Notes under the pieces: generated by a model | The model's input: only the letters and a program-made list of their open reading frames with translations | Database searches by the model: none | What the model was told of the DNA's origin: nothing | DNA from: Lewinellaceae bacterium SD302 | Lineage (GTDB): Bacteria > Bacteroidota > Bacteroidia > Chitinophagales > Saprospiraceae | Assembly (NCBI GenBank): GCA_002591745.1 | Contig: PDLQ01000001.1 | Coordinates: 124,001-188,000 of the forward strand | Length of the DNA stretch: 64,000 nucleotides | Direction: 5' to 3' | In this document: piece by piece, positions 25,387-34,835 of the stretch | How positions within the stretch are numbered: position 1 is the stretch's first letter | Layout of the letters: each line of letters opens with the position of its first letter | Program-made: the position numbers and the translations under genes

Positions 25387-26739
25387 ATGAAACTGTTACC
25401 GCTCCTCGCGTTTTCGCTTGGGTGCTGTTTAAATCTTAGCGCTCAATCCCGTTTTTTACCTGTTGATACTACTGCTTTTTTTGCCGATCTGACGATACGC
25501 AAGCAACGTGCTATTGCTGCGGCTCCCGAAGCTTACGCTGAATTTTTCACTGACGCACTTGAATCACGGGATGATGATTTGAAACGGGAAATCCGTGAGG
25601 GCAACTATCTCTTTAACGATAGCTTACAGCATTACCTGGAAAGTATATTTGACGAAGTAGCTTCCGGAAATGAAATTGCGGGAGATTGGCTTATCCTCGT
25701 ACGCCGTAGCCAAAGACCCAATGCTTTCAGCATGGGTGATCAAATATTCGTTGTACACCTCGGGCTGCTACAGCAATTGGATACCAAAGAAGAACTTGCC
25801 TTTGTCCTGGCGCACGAATTAGCACACGATGAACTTCGCCACCAGCGGAATTCGATGCTGACGATGGCTGCAGAACAACCCGACATGGCCAAAAAAGCGC
25901 GGAAGCTATCCCGTCAGGGACTTTTTGCCGCTAATGATGAGCGAAAAGAGCGATTAGCGGAAGACCTGCGTACTACGATCTATGGCCGCTACAGTCAGGA
26001 CCGGGAGAAGGAGTTGGAAGCTGATAGTATTGCCTTGGTCTACATCCGCAATTCGCCGTACGAAGAATCCCTGGCCGCCCGGGCGATCAGTCACCTGAGT
26101 GATAAGGATTTCTACGACCTCGGCGGATTGGATCTCCCCACCGTTTTTGGTACTGAAAGCTATCCGTTTAAAGAAAAATGGATTCAAATTCCGGATGACG
26201 CTATGTTCGGAGGGAGTTTCGGTAGTGACGAAGATACGGTTGCCGTGAAGAGTTGGTGGTCGCAAGACAGTGTAGCGACCCACCCGGCACTTGACGAACG
26301 CCAGAAAGCGATTGAGCGGGTAGTTGCCGCAGATGACGGCAAACCGACTATTCCTCACGGCTGGCGGGAATTTGCTATTCGGGAAGCACTTGATTACCAG
26401 CTGGAAAAAGAAGCCAGCGGGCCCGCTTTGATTAATGCATTGTTACTCAACCGGGATTTCCCGGAGGACAGTCGTTACGAAGCCAGGATCGGACGAGCGC
26501 TTTTGGTCACTTACCAGGCAATCATCAAGCACGATTTTGACGAGGCTGTACCACCCATTACCTATTTCCGGGGAGCAAATGCTCAGGCGGCCATCAGAAT
26601 GCTGCGGCAAATGCGGAAACGGGAACTGGAAAAATTAACCCTGGCCTACCTGAATAAAAAAGCATTAGCTAACCCGGCTTCTATGGAGTTGAAAAACCTG
26701 CTGGGGGAAGCCAATACGTTTTTTGATAACCAAGACTAA
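25387..26739 (+). CDS. Secreted M48-family metalloprotease
   Basis: 450 residues from ATG 25387, which follows the promoter box and starts a proper signal peptide (LLPLLAFSLGCCLNLSAQ). The zinc site is HELAH with His143, Glu144 and His147, and a third ligand is likely the Glu in DREKELEADSIAL. The N-terminal region before it (about 20-110) and the C-terminal helical region (about 330-450) have no recognised domain. M48 proteases of this layout act in the periplasm on misfolded outer-membrane proteins. The next gene begins 9 bp after the stop and probably shares its transcript. Confidence 0.88.
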   Translation: MKLLPLLAFSLGCCLNLSAQSRFLPVDTTAFFADLTIRKQRAIAAAPEAYAEFFTDALESRDDDLKREIREGNYLFNDSLQHYLESIFDEVASGNEIAGDWLILVRRSQRPNAFSMGDQIFVVHLGLLQQLDTKEELAFVLAHELAHDELRHQRNSMLTMAAEQPDMAKKARKLSRQGLFAANDERKERLAEDLRTTIYGRYSQDREKELEADSIALVYIRNSPYEESLAARAISHLSDKDFYDLGGLDLPTVFGTESYPFKEKWIQIPDDAMFGGSFGSDEDTVAVKSWWSQDSVATHPALDERQKAIERVVAADDGKPTIPHGWREFAIREALDYQLEKEASGPALINALLLNRDFPEDSRYEARIGRALLVTYQAIIKHDFDEAVPPITYFRGANAQAAIRMLRQMRKRELEKLTLAYLNKKALANPASMELKNLLGEANTFFDNQD

Positions 26740-26748
26740 AAAGCCTTT

Positions 26749-28200
26749 ATGAAATACGCGCTCTTATCTGTTTTATTCTTTTTTTTCCACTTCACCTGTG
26801 GCCTGTCCGCACAAACAGATACGGAGGAAGACGGACTTTATTATAGTTCCGGCACGGTCTATAACGGAGATCAGCTGACGGGTTATTTTACCCTCCAGGT
26901 AGGTAAAGTGGACGATGAAATTTTAAAGTACACCATCAAATTACTGGATCGTAATGCCGACCAGATCGGTAAGACCATATACCAGCGTAAGAATGAATTT
27001 GAATTTCAACGTATCTTTTATAACGGGACTTATCTGGCCCTACAGTTGAAAGAAGGTGACAATCCCCCTTATGTCGACATCCTTGATGGAGCCGGTGAGC
27101 GAATCGTGCGTAAAACCTTCGATCACCTCGAGGAGGTCTACCTCAGTGATCTTTGGCCGGTGAAAGACGGCTTTATCTTCGTCGTCTCCCACCAGATGAC
27201 GCCGGACGAAAAACGCGGCCAGCGACAGTGGACCATGGGCTTAATCTCCAATGATGGTGGTAAGGTGGAGTGGGAGATCAACTCTGAGAACCCGCCCAGA
27301 ACCAGCCATTATCTCAACTTGTTGGATGCGGACAACGATATGCTGCTGTTTTCCGTGAATGAATTTGACGAGACGAAAAGGAAGACGGTAAGAAACGTTG
27401 GTTTGCGCGCCTTTGATCCAAGGACGGGAGCCGCACTTTTTACTTATTATCAGGACGATAATGTATGGGGAGCCAGGGATTTTAAGACCGCTAAGATAAC
27501 CTCTGACGGTACAATCACCGCTTTGCAATTTTACGACACGTCGAGCGACCGCTTGTACGTTATGAGAAACTTTAGCAGAGAGGGCAAAAAAACGTCAAGT
27601 ATAAATTTTGCACTCAGTGGTTTAGCGCTTAAGGATTTCACGAAAGAGGTGAAGCGTAAATACCGCAATAATTACTGGGCTGAGACCGGTCATCTTTTTA
27701 CCGACGAGGGTGAGCTACAACTGGCGGTACAACCCTTCCGCCCGCACGGATACGAAATGAAGTTCAATAGTCCTCACAGTATGGTCATAGATACGGGGGC
27801 AAACAGGATCGCAACGAAACTGGTAAAGATCAGTCCATTTGCTATGCAAAGTAAATTCTTGGGTATATCTACTGGTTTTGGTGTACTGAGCCGGAAAGGA
27901 AAAGGGATGATGCAGGATATAAGGTTCCACGGTGGCCCATTCCCCTTTGCCGGTCAACAGTTGGCGGATAACATTACCATTCAGTATTTTTTCGACCGGG
28001 AATTTACCAAGGAGGGGGTGAAATACCAATCCATTCACGCCATTTACTACCTCGACGGAGAACTGATCGAAGAGGTTATTCCATTCGAAAGTGACGCCGA
28101 TATGGTACGCATCTATCCCGGTAAGCCCGGATATTTTTTAGTGATGGAAGCTTATTCGGATGGGAGTATCAAGACCAGGTTGGAACGGATGGATTTTTAG
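26749..28200 (+). CDS. Hypothetical secreted protein, beta-propeller-like
   Basis: 483 residues with a signal peptide (LLSVLFFFFHFTCGLSAQ). The rest is a run of short beta-strand blocks with many Asp/Gly turns (ILDGAGERIVRKTF, LISNDGGKVEWEI, LRAFDPRTGAALF), consistent with a WD/kelch-type propeller, but no family motif is clear. It lacks Cys in the mature part. The gene follows the M48 protease by 9 bp on the same strand; the pair may form one transcription unit and work together in the envelope. I do not recognise its function. Confidence 0.6.
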   Translation: MKYALLSVLFFFFHFTCGLSAQTDTEEDGLYYSSGTVYNGDQLTGYFTLQVGKVDDEILKYTIKLLDRNADQIGKTIYQRKNEFEFQRIFYNGTYLALQLKEGDNPPYVDILDGAGERIVRKTFDHLEEVYLSDLWPVKDGFIFVVSHQMTPDEKRGQRQWTMGLISNDGGKVEWEINSENPPRTSHYLNLLDADNDMLLFSVNEFDETKRKTVRNVGLRAFDPRTGAALFTYYQDDNVWGARDFKTAKITSDGTITALQFYDTSSDRLYVMRNFSREGKKTSSINFALSGLALKDFTKEVKRKYRNNYWAETGHLFTDEGELQLAVQPFRPHGYEMKFNSPHSMVIDTGANRIATKLVKISPFAMQSKFLGISTGFGVLSRKGKGMMQDIRFHGGPFPFAGQQLADNITIQYFFDREFTKEGVKYQSIHAIYYLDGELIEEVIPFESDADMVRIYPGKPGYFLVMEAYSDGSIKTRLERMDF

Positions 28201-28339
28201 TGGCAGGGCCGCTTAACCGACGTATCTATGAATTCCGGTAGAAAAAATACTTCCTGGAATGCAGGGAGGACCCGGAAAGGAATATGCGCCATCTTTGGGT
28301 CGTCCGGAAGCAACTAAGTTTGGGTAGCACTGAAACTTT

Positions 28340-28354
28340 GCTACTTTGTTAGTC
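28340..28354 (+). repeat. Dispersed motif copy 9 (GCTACTTTGTTAGTC)
   Basis: Sense orientation, 24 bp ahead of the histidine kinase ATG, a position a leader or promoter element would take. Confidence 0.75.
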
Positions 28355-28378
28355 CAACTTTCACTCCGTTAACGGCCT

Positions 28379-30328
28379 ATGCGTATTTCGATCTTGATAC
28401 TTCTGAGCTTATTGATGCCCTACGCCGCGCTATGGGGACAGGCCGGGTTTTACCCTGTGGATAGTCTGGAAGCAATAGTGATGAATCCGCCCGATGACAG
28501 TTCGGAGCTTTCGGCACTGTATTGGCTTTTCAATGAACTGGAAGACCTGGAACCGGAACGGGCGAAAAAATTACTGCGTACCCAAATTGATAGGAGTAGT
28601 AAAGGCGGTCATAATTATTGGGAAGCAATGGGTTTGCGGCGCTTGGCTATTCTGCAAATTCACGTAGGTCATTACGACTCTACCATGGCCAGTATTGAGC
28701 GATCGGTAGCACTACTGGAGGAGAGTGATGACCCCAGAGCGGAAGAGGCCAAGATCGGCTCGATCATTAATCACGCAGTTTACTATCAGGTAGCCGGGGA
28801 GTTGGAAACGGCGATCGTTCGCTACGAAGATGCCCGAAAACTGGCCGTTGCGATGGGGCACGACGAATACCTGGGCAAAATTCTGAATAATCTGGGCATT
28901 GCGTTCAAGCGACTGGATCGCTTCGAACCGGCCTACCGCACCTACCAGGAAGCATTGGCATTAAAGCGCCGGACCAACGATTCGCTGGGAATGGCAAACA
29001 CGCTTTATAACCTGGCCACTCTGGAAATGAAAAATAACGGGGCAGAGCCGGCCCTGAAATTATTCGAAGAATCAAGGGCGATTCACTTAGCACGTCGAGA
29101 TACAGTCAGTGCGGCTAACGTCGATATTGGAATCGCTTCGGCCTACTATGAGATCGATAGTATGGACCTGGCGATGCAGATATGGACAAAGGCTTACGAA
29201 ACGCCAGGGTTGCGTCCAAACAGGCTGGAAGCTATTTCTATGTACATGGGACTGGGAGATCTGCACAACAAAGCAGGTAATTACGAGCGAGCATTAGAAT
29301 TTCTACTCTCGGCCGAAGAACTGGTCAACCCCGGCATTGATGCTTACATGCGCACCGACCTAAAGGGCGCCATCGGCATTGCTTACTCTCAACTAGGGAA
29401 AGCCAGTGAAGCCAACGAGGCTTACCGTGCTTTCCAGCTGGGTATGGACACCCTCACTGAGTTGAAACGGATCGAGTACGGCCAGGAGATGAGTGAAAAA
29501 TATGAAGCAGAACTGCGTAACGCCGAAATCGAACGCCAGGGTCTGCTGATCGAACGCCAGCGTTGGCGGAGTATCCTGTTTGGCGTCGGGACCTTTTTAT
29601 TTGCCCTGATCGCCGGAGCTGTTTTCCTGCTATATCGTTCCCGACTGCGTTATCAGCGAAGTGAGGCGGCAGCGGCACTGTTGGAGCAACGGCAAAAGAT
29701 CACCGAAATGGAGCAGCGGGCCGAACTCAACAATCTGCGCTCCATGATTGAAGGCCAGGAAGCCGAACGCCACCGGGTGGCCAAAGACCTGCATGATGGG
29801 CTGGGCGGAATGCTCTCGAGTATTAAAACCAGGATATCACTAGGTAATGAACCGCTTAACAACGCCGAGAAAATGTTGGACGTCGCCTGCAAGGAAGTTC
29901 GTCGTATTGCCCACAATATGGTGCCTCAGAGCCTGGCATTATCCGGCCTGACGGGCTCATTGGAAGATATTTGCGCACAGATGCAGCTGGAAGGACTCGA
30001 TTGTGAACTGGAAGTTACCGGCCAACCCGAACTGAGACTTGGTGAGCAAGAACAGTCGATGCTGCTGCGGATCGTGCAGGAACTGACCCACAATATTCAT
30101 AAACACGCCGGTGCGGAACGCATCTTCATCCAGTTGCTGGATCAGCCTCACCAAATTTTGCTGACCGTTGAAGACGACGGAAAGGGCTTTGACCCCGAAG
30201 CCGTAAAAGCTGGTGGTGGACTTGGCCTTTCCAGTATTGGTAGTCGCGTCAATTTCCTTAAGGGAGATATTCTCTACGACAGCAGTCCCGGCCACGGCAC
30301 CACCGTAAGTATAACCATTCCATTATGA
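28379..30328 (+). CDS. TPR-containing sensor histidine kinase (HisKA_3)
   Basis: 649 residues: signal peptide or first helix (ILILLSLLMPYAALWGQ), about eight TPR-like helical repeats in the periplasmic part (about 45-370; for example NNLGIAFKRLDRFEPAYRTY), one transmembrane helix near 400-420 (SILFGVGTFLFALIAGAVFL), a coiled coil, the HisKA_3 motif (RHRVAKDLHDGLGGMLSSIK) around 465-485, and a HATPase domain with GGLGLSSIGSR. The stop overlaps the next ATG by 4 bp, so kinase and NarL-type regulator are translationally coupled and form one two-component pair. The TPR part probably senses a protein or peptide. Confidence 0.92.
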   Translation: MRISILILLSLLMPYAALWGQAGFYPVDSLEAIVMNPPDDSSELSALYWLFNELEDLEPERAKKLLRTQIDRSSKGGHNYWEAMGLRRLAILQIHVGHYDSTMASIERSVALLEESDDPRAEEAKIGSIINHAVYYQVAGELETAIVRYEDARKLAVAMGHDEYLGKILNNLGIAFKRLDRFEPAYRTYQEALALKRRTNDSLGMANTLYNLATLEMKNNGAEPALKLFEESRAIHLARRDTVSAANVDIGIASAYYEIDSMDLAMQIWTKAYETPGLRPNRLEAISMYMGLGDLHNKAGNYERALEFLLSAEELVNPGIDAYMRTDLKGAIGIAYSQLGKASEANEAYRAFQLGMDTLTELKRIEYGQEMSEKYEAELRNAEIERQGLLIERQRWRSILFGVGTFLFALIAGAVFLLYRSRLRYQRSEAAAALLEQRQKITEMEQRAELNNLRSMIEGQEAERHRVAKDLHDGLGGMLSSIKTRISLGNEPLNNAEKMLDVACKEVRRIAHNMVPQSLALSGLTGSLEDICAQMQLEGLDCELEVTGQPELRLGEQEQSMLLRIVQELTHNIHKHAGAERIFIQLLDQPHQILLTVEDDGKGFDPEAVKAGGGLGLSSIGSRVNFLKGDILYDSSPGHGTTVSITIPL

Positions 30329-30963
30329 CCCATCTAGCCATTGTCGACGATCACAGCCTGGTTTTGCAAGGCCTTGAACTCATGGTCCGTGACCAGGAAG
30401 ACATCCGGTTGGCCGGTTTGTACCAAAGTGGCCCGGCCTTATTGGATGCCCTGGAAAACGACGAAAAAATCGATGTGATCCTCATGGATATTCACATGCC
30501 GGATACCAATGGCATCGAGCTTTGTAAAACCGTTACCCGTCATTTCGAGGGGGTAAAAGTGATTGGCCTGTCCATGGTTAGTGAACTTAGTCTCATCAAA
30601 CTGATGGTGAAAAACGGGGCCAGTGGGTACCTTCATAAAAATGCGGGGCGTGATGAGGTCCTGCGGGCACTTCAGCGGGTATCCATCGGGAAAAAGTACT
30701 TCAGCGAAGACATTTCCGAATTGTTGATGGGTGACGTTAAAGCCAAGACCAGAGGGAGCAGTCCCTTTCCCCGTTTAAGTCGCCGGGAAAAAGAAGTTCT
30801 TCAACTGATCGTAGACGAATACACTACCCAGGAGATCGCCGATAAGTTGTTCATTAGTTTCGGAACGGTAGAAACCCACCGCCGGAACATTCTGAGTAAA
30901 CTGGGTGCCCGGAATACGGCGGGGCTGGTGCGAATTGCGCTGGAATACAATCTGTTGAAGTAG
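30325..30963 (+). CDS. NarL/FixJ-family response regulator (LuxR-type HTH)
   Basis: 212 residues. Receiver domain about 1-120 with VDDH at the acidic pocket, phospho-acceptor Asp55 (VILMDIHMP) and a conserved Lys in GYLHKNA. A LuxR-type HTH at about 148-205 (LSRREKEVLQLI, then IADKLFISFGTVETHRRNIL). It is coupled to the preceding TPR kinase by a 4-bp overlap. It converges with the serine hydrolase gene, with only 3 bp between the stop codons. Target genes are not visible. Confidence 0.93.
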   Translation: MTHLAIVDDHSLVLQGLELMVRDQEDIRLAGLYQSGPALLDALENDEKIDVILMDIHMPDTNGIELCKTVTRHFEGVKVIGLSMVSELSLIKLMVKNGASGYLHKNAGRDEVLRALQRVSIGKKYFSEDISELLMGDVKAKTRGSSPFPRLSRREKEVLQLIVDEYTTQEIADKLFISFGTVETHRRNILSKLGARNTAGLVRIALEYNLLK

Positions 30964-30966
30964 GCA

Positions 30967-32625
30967 CTATTCGAGACTCGGTAATACATACTGCTCCAGG
31001 ATACCTTCCGGTTGCCGGGTATTGCCGTTTCGAAAATTGCCCGATGTGATTGCTACCACCACGGAAAGCTCCGGAATCACAAAGATGTACTGTCCTCCGG
31101 CACCCCTGGCTTCGTAGGATTGGTAAGTTTTTCCGCCATTGGTGTAATTGTGTTGCCACCATAAGTAGCCATAACCGTTTTGGTCCGCTACGTTTTCCAG
31201 GTTAGTATGGCGGGTGAAAGATGCTTTTACCCAATCCTTAGTCAGGATGCGTTTTCCATTGAATGTTCCTTCGTTCAGGTAGAGTTCGCCAAATCTGAGC
31301 ATTTGGGCGGGCGTCAGGTACATGCCTCCGCCGAAGTACGGCCGGCCAGTTTCATCGGTTTGGACAATGTAATTACTCACGCCCAGCGGCTCGAAAAGAT
31401 TGCGGTGCATAAAGAGTACCGTGGGTTCATCGAGAATAGAATCCAGTGCCCGGCCGAGCAGATAGGGATTGGCCGAACCGTAGTTGGCGTGCTGATTCGG
31501 CGGACTGACCATCTCGGCCGAAAGTACGGTCTTTAACCAGTTCGGGGATTGCTGATAATTGTTCTCGGAAGCTGCGGACACCCGGTCGCGGGAGTTATCA
31601 TTGGCGTCCAATCCGGAACTCATGGTCAACAGGCTGTGAAAGTCAATCGACCTTTTCAGGCTGTCAGCACCACTGCTGTATTCACTTGGGAGGTAATCAA
31701 GGACGGAGGTGGTGACTGATGGAATTATACCCTGGTCGATAGCAATGCCGATCATGGCCGAAGAAACGCTTTTGGAGGCTGAACGCTGATCGTGGGGTAT
31801 GTCGGCGAGGTAACCATTGAAGTAGCGTTCGTAGATTGTTTGGCCGTTACGGGAAATCAGTACGGCGTGGGTATTGGCGAGTCCGCCAGCGGCAATGCTG
31901 TCTTCCAGTTCGGATAACTGCAATTTATTGTTAAATACATCCTCTGAACTATCGTGGGTGGTCTTGATCTGCCAGTCAGGGTCGGTTTTGGAAAAGCTGA
32001 TTTCGGTTACTACCTCATCCAGTAAGATGAATTGTAGCAAGATCTGTTCCTCAAGAAGCCTTCCCTTCATCCGCATACCGGTTTTGAAATCGAAGAAAGA
32101 AAGTTCGTCATTCTCCTTCTCGAAACCGTTGCACCAGGTACCGGTAAAGCGGTCGTCACCGAAGAATGGGTACAACTGGTAGTCGTCTCCGGCACCTCCC
32201 TCCACGCTCAGGAAAACGGTGTTCGGTTCCAGTTTTTTAAACATGAAAATGTGCCACTTGCCGGTGTACAGTCCGGACGTACTCTTATCAAGTTTCAGGT
32301 TGTAGAACAGGATACCCGACTGGATAAATCCGTGAATGCTGGCCGCATCATCCGCCAGGTAGCCGATAAAATAGACATCATCGGCTAACGGAATTTTAAT
32401 CTCGTGCGCAGAGGAATAATCAAATTTTTGCTTGACCTCCATCCGGTAATTGGAAACGGTAATCGTGCCCTCACGGTCGTCAACCAGGTCGATGGCAACC
32501 GTGAAGCTGAGCGCGTCGGACCTTTCGACCACGCCCCGCCAACTGCCGTTGTATTCGGCCATGTCCTGAGCGGAAACCGGGAAATTGATAAAACAGAGGA
32601 GGAAGATGAATGTGGTAAGCCTCAT
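30967..32625 (-). CDS. Serine hydrolase (beta-lactamase class C / penicillin-binding family)
   Basis: 552 residues with a signal peptide (LTTFIFLLCFINFPVSAQ). An N-terminal lipocalin-like beta domain (about 20-230) precedes the class-C hydrolase domain. Catalytic SxxK is SASK (after DQRSASKSV) near residue 285. The second motif appears as ANYGSANPYLLG, and the C-terminal motif as RGAGGQYIFV. The first two look usable but the Tyr motif is not the plain YxN. Such enzymes cleave D-Ala peptides or other esters in the periplasm; a true beta-lactamase role is not implied. A CAATTTTG box (plus 32648-32655, minus strand) is a near-consensus promoter. Confidence 0.85.
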   Translation of the reverse strand: MRLTTFIFLLCFINFPVSAQDMAEYNGSWRGVVERSDALSFTVAIDLVDDREGTITVSNYRMEVKQKFDYSSAHEIKIPLADDVYFIGYLADDAASIHGFIQSGILFYNLKLDKSTSGLYTGKWHIFMFKKLEPNTVFLSVEGGAGDDYQLYPFFGDDRFTGTWCNGFEKENDELSFFDFKTGMRMKGRLLEEQILLQFILLDEVVTEISFSKTDPDWQIKTTHDSSEDVFNNKLQLSELEDSIAAGGLANTHAVLISRNGQTIYERYFNGYLADIPHDQRSASKSVSSAMIGIAIDQGIIPSVTTSVLDYLPSEYSSGADSLKRSIDFHSLLTMSSGLDANDNSRDRVSAASENNYQQSPNWLKTVLSAEMVSPPNQHANYGSANPYLLGRALDSILDEPTVLFMHRNLFEPLGVSNYIVQTDETGRPYFGGGMYLTPAQMLRFGELYLNEGTFNGKRILTKDWVKASFTRHTNLENVADQNGYGYLWWQHNYTNGGKTYQSYEARGAGGQYIFVIPELSVVVAITSGNFRNGNTRQPEGILEQYVLPSLE

Positions 32626-32655
32626 GGGTATACTTTTGGGTCAAACCACAAAATT

Positions 32656-32670
32656 GCTACTTTGCCAGTC
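32656..32670 (+). repeat. Dispersed motif copy 10 (GCTACTTTGCCAGTC)
   Basis: Between the AraC and serine hydrolase genes (both minus strand), in opposite orientation to them. Confidence 0.75.
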
Positions 32671-32687
32671 CGAAAAATTGTAAAAAA

Positions 32688-33497
32688 TTAGCATTCTCGA
32701 ATTTGTCGGGAAAGCTTAGCTGGTGTCATCCCGTAAATTCGTTTAAAGTTTGCAGTGAAATGACTCTGGTCGTAGAAACCGCATTGATAGGCAATTTCCG
32801 TCATGGATCCTTTGGTACCCAGGATCAATGCAAAAGCCTGGTTCAGTTTGCGTGAACGAACGTAGCTGCCCAGGTTACACCCGAAGTACTGACTGAAAGC
32901 CCTGGATAAGTGGGTTGGATGAATACCGAGTTGCCCGGCAATTCGGGTAAGTGACAGTTCGTCGACCGCAGATTCAGTTATTATTTCCAACAAGGAGTCG
33001 GTCCAGGATGGGCGGTGTCTTTTTGAACTGCCAACTGGTCCTATAGTGGAGAAAATGTCCAGTAAATGGCTTTCAATATTCAACTCCGTATAGGCATCTC
33101 CGGTTTTAGTTTCAAGAAATACCCGGTTCATTAGCTGACGAGCCAGCGGGTGTTTCAGGTGCATACTTCCTTCCAAAGACTGAGCTTTTATGGAAAACTT
33201 TTCAAACCATTCTGGATTCAGTTCTACGTGAAAGCCGCGCGCAAAACCGGGTGGTTTTTCGTTGTAATGAGCGTCTTGCCAATTATGAAAAAGCAGGCAG
33301 CCGGGGGTAAGTTGATAGCTGTCCCTTTTATTCGCCTCGAACAATTTTCCCGCTAGTAGATAAGTAAAATAGGGTTGCTCGTGGTAGTGCCAATCGACTT
33401 TATCGTGCAAATACTCGGTATCCGTGAGGGTTATCTCACCCAGCCTGGTCTTCTGGTAATGCTGGCCAAAGAAAGAACCGGTGCTAAGCTGTTGCAA
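32688..33497 (-). CDS. AraC-family transcriptional regulator
   Basis: 269 residues. The N-terminal cupin-like sensing region (about 20-110; HYHEQPYFTYLLAGKLFEANKR) precedes a C-terminal AraC domain (about 165-265) with two HTHs: LTRIAGQLGIHPTHLSRAFSQ and ITEIAYQ-type MTEIAYQCGFYDQSHFTANF, ending in KRIYGMTPAKLSR. It presumably reads a small molecule and controls nearby genes. It is just upstream of the serine hydrolase on the same strand, with a 62-bp gap. A sense-oriented copy of the dispersed motif lies 55 bp ahead of the ATG. Confidence 0.9.
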   Translation of the reverse strand: MQQLSTGSFFGQHYQKTRLGEITLTDTEYLHDKVDWHYHEQPYFTYLLAGKLFEANKRDSYQLTPGCLLFHNWQDAHYNEKPPGFARGFHVELNPEWFEKFSIKAQSLEGSMHLKHPLARQLMNRVFLETKTGDAYTELNIESHLLDIFSTIGPVGSSKRHRPSWTDSLLEIITESAVDELSLTRIAGQLGIHPTHLSRAFSQYFGCNLGSYVRSRKLNQAFALILGTKGSMTEIAYQCGFYDQSHFTANFKRIYGMTPAKLSRQIREC

Positions 33498-33551
33498 CTA
33501 AAGGATTTTGGTGGATAATCTGAGGAGTTGCGTGATCATTTTAGGTGTTTT

Positions 33552-33566
33552 GGCTATCAAAGTAGC
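33552..33566 (-). repeat. Dispersed motif copy 11 (GCTACTTTGATAGCC)
   Basis: Sense orientation 55 bp upstream of the AraC-type regulator. Confidence 0.75.
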
Positions 33567-33633
33567 AGCGCCAAATTTTAAAGTGAGAGCTTCTTTTACC
33601 CTGGGACGATCAGCGTAGCTAAAGTACCCGTGA

Positions 33634-34794
33634 TTATGAACTCTGGCTGAAAAAATCGACCAACCAAGCTACACCAATGCCCAAATAATTGCCCAGGCCG
33701 AAGCCCAGCAAGGAAACCGCCAGACCCGCCGCCATTAACGACTTGTTTTTGATAGCCGTAGCCACCTGAACGACAAAGACCGGCCCGTAAAAAGCAGCTA
33801 CCGAACTGAGGATCACCGTATCCCGGTCGATCTTGCGCCAGTAGCAGAGTAGTAGATGGAGTAGGGTAGTAGCGCTGAGGGCAATGGCTGAAAACAAAAG
33901 CAATTCCATTCCATCGGCCGCCAGAGCTCGGAAATCCGCCAATAAACCTAGGGCCACACAAAAACACAAAATAAAGTACTCACCAACGGGGTAGGAATTT
34001 AACTTACTCGCCACTGGTCGGTAGCTACCGATGAATAAGCCCAGGGTGGTCATTGTCAAAATGATCAAGGTGCCGTTCTTGATCCCTCCGGTGAAAAGGA
34101 AGCAAATACCCAGACTGATAACCGTAACAATCAGACCCAACCCAATGCCCTTAGCATGGATCAGCCAATCGGCCTTTTTTGCATTGTTAGCGAGTTCTTC
34201 TGTAGTCTCTTTCACTTCAACCACTTCAGTTGGTGGAAAGAAACGAGCGTAGACCGCCGGCAAGAAGGAAATCAATCCAAGTAAATAAGCCCCACCCAAC
34301 AGTACATCCGCAGCTTGGATCAGTACCAGATAATTGGCTGGTGCATCTAAAGCAATCCCGATAGCCTGCACATTGGGCGTGCCGCCGGTGTAGAGACCCG
34401 TCAACATTCCCGCAATTTTTTCGGGATGGGCTACGTTACCGCTCAAGTAGATCGCCGTTAGGCTGGTACAGATAATTCCCGCCAGACAACAAAGCGCGAA
34501 ACTGCCGAGCATGGAACGAGCATAAGCAAAGCTGTCCCGAATGTCTACGGCGAACAGCAACAGTGGAAGACCGAGCAGCATACTGATCTCAGCCAGCTGC
34601 CGAACACCTTCTTCGGGTACGGTCCAAATTCTGAAATTAGCCACAATAATGCCTACCAGATAGCAGCTCACGATGGTGCTTAACCAACGCGGAAAGCCCG
34701 GCTTATTGTAAGCCCAACTGGCCAGGAGAGGGAATAGAAATACGAGTAGGGTAGAGAGTAGTATGGCAGTATAGTAGTTTGGTAGTAACGGCAA
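33634..34794 (-). CDS. DUF819 family membrane protein
   Basis: 386 residues with about eleven hydrophobic segments, typical of DUF819 (YjcL-like) integral membrane proteins. Useful family features are the conserved GGTPNVQAIGIAL stretch (about 137-149) and a polar central loop with charged KETTEELANNAKK. Function is unknown; transport of an amino acid or organic acid is a guess supported only by its position at the end of the Phe/Tyr pathway cluster, 41 bp behind the DAHP synthase gene on the same strand. Confidence 0.8.
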   Translation of the reverse strand: MPLLPNYYTAILLSTLLVFLFPLLASWAYNKPGFPRWLSTIVSCYLVGIIVANFRIWTVPEEGVRQLAEISMLLGLPLLLFAVDIRDSFAYARSMLGSFALCCLAGIICTSLTAIYLSGNVAHPEKIAGMLTGLYTGGTPNVQAIGIALDAPANYLVLIQAADVLLGGAYLLGLISFLPAVYARFFPPTEVVEVKETTEELANNAKKADWLIHAKGIGLGLIVTVISLGICFLFTGGIKNGTLIILTMTTLGLFIGSYRPVASKLNSYPVGEYFILCFCVALGLLADFRALAADGMELLLFSAIALSATTLLHLLLCYWRKIDRDTVILSSVAAFYGPVFVVQVATAIKNKSLMAAGLAVSLLGFGLGNYLGIGVAWLVDFFSQSS

Positions 34795-34835
34795 ATGTAA
34801 GTTATACTGCCGCTACTACCATACCACCACCATTA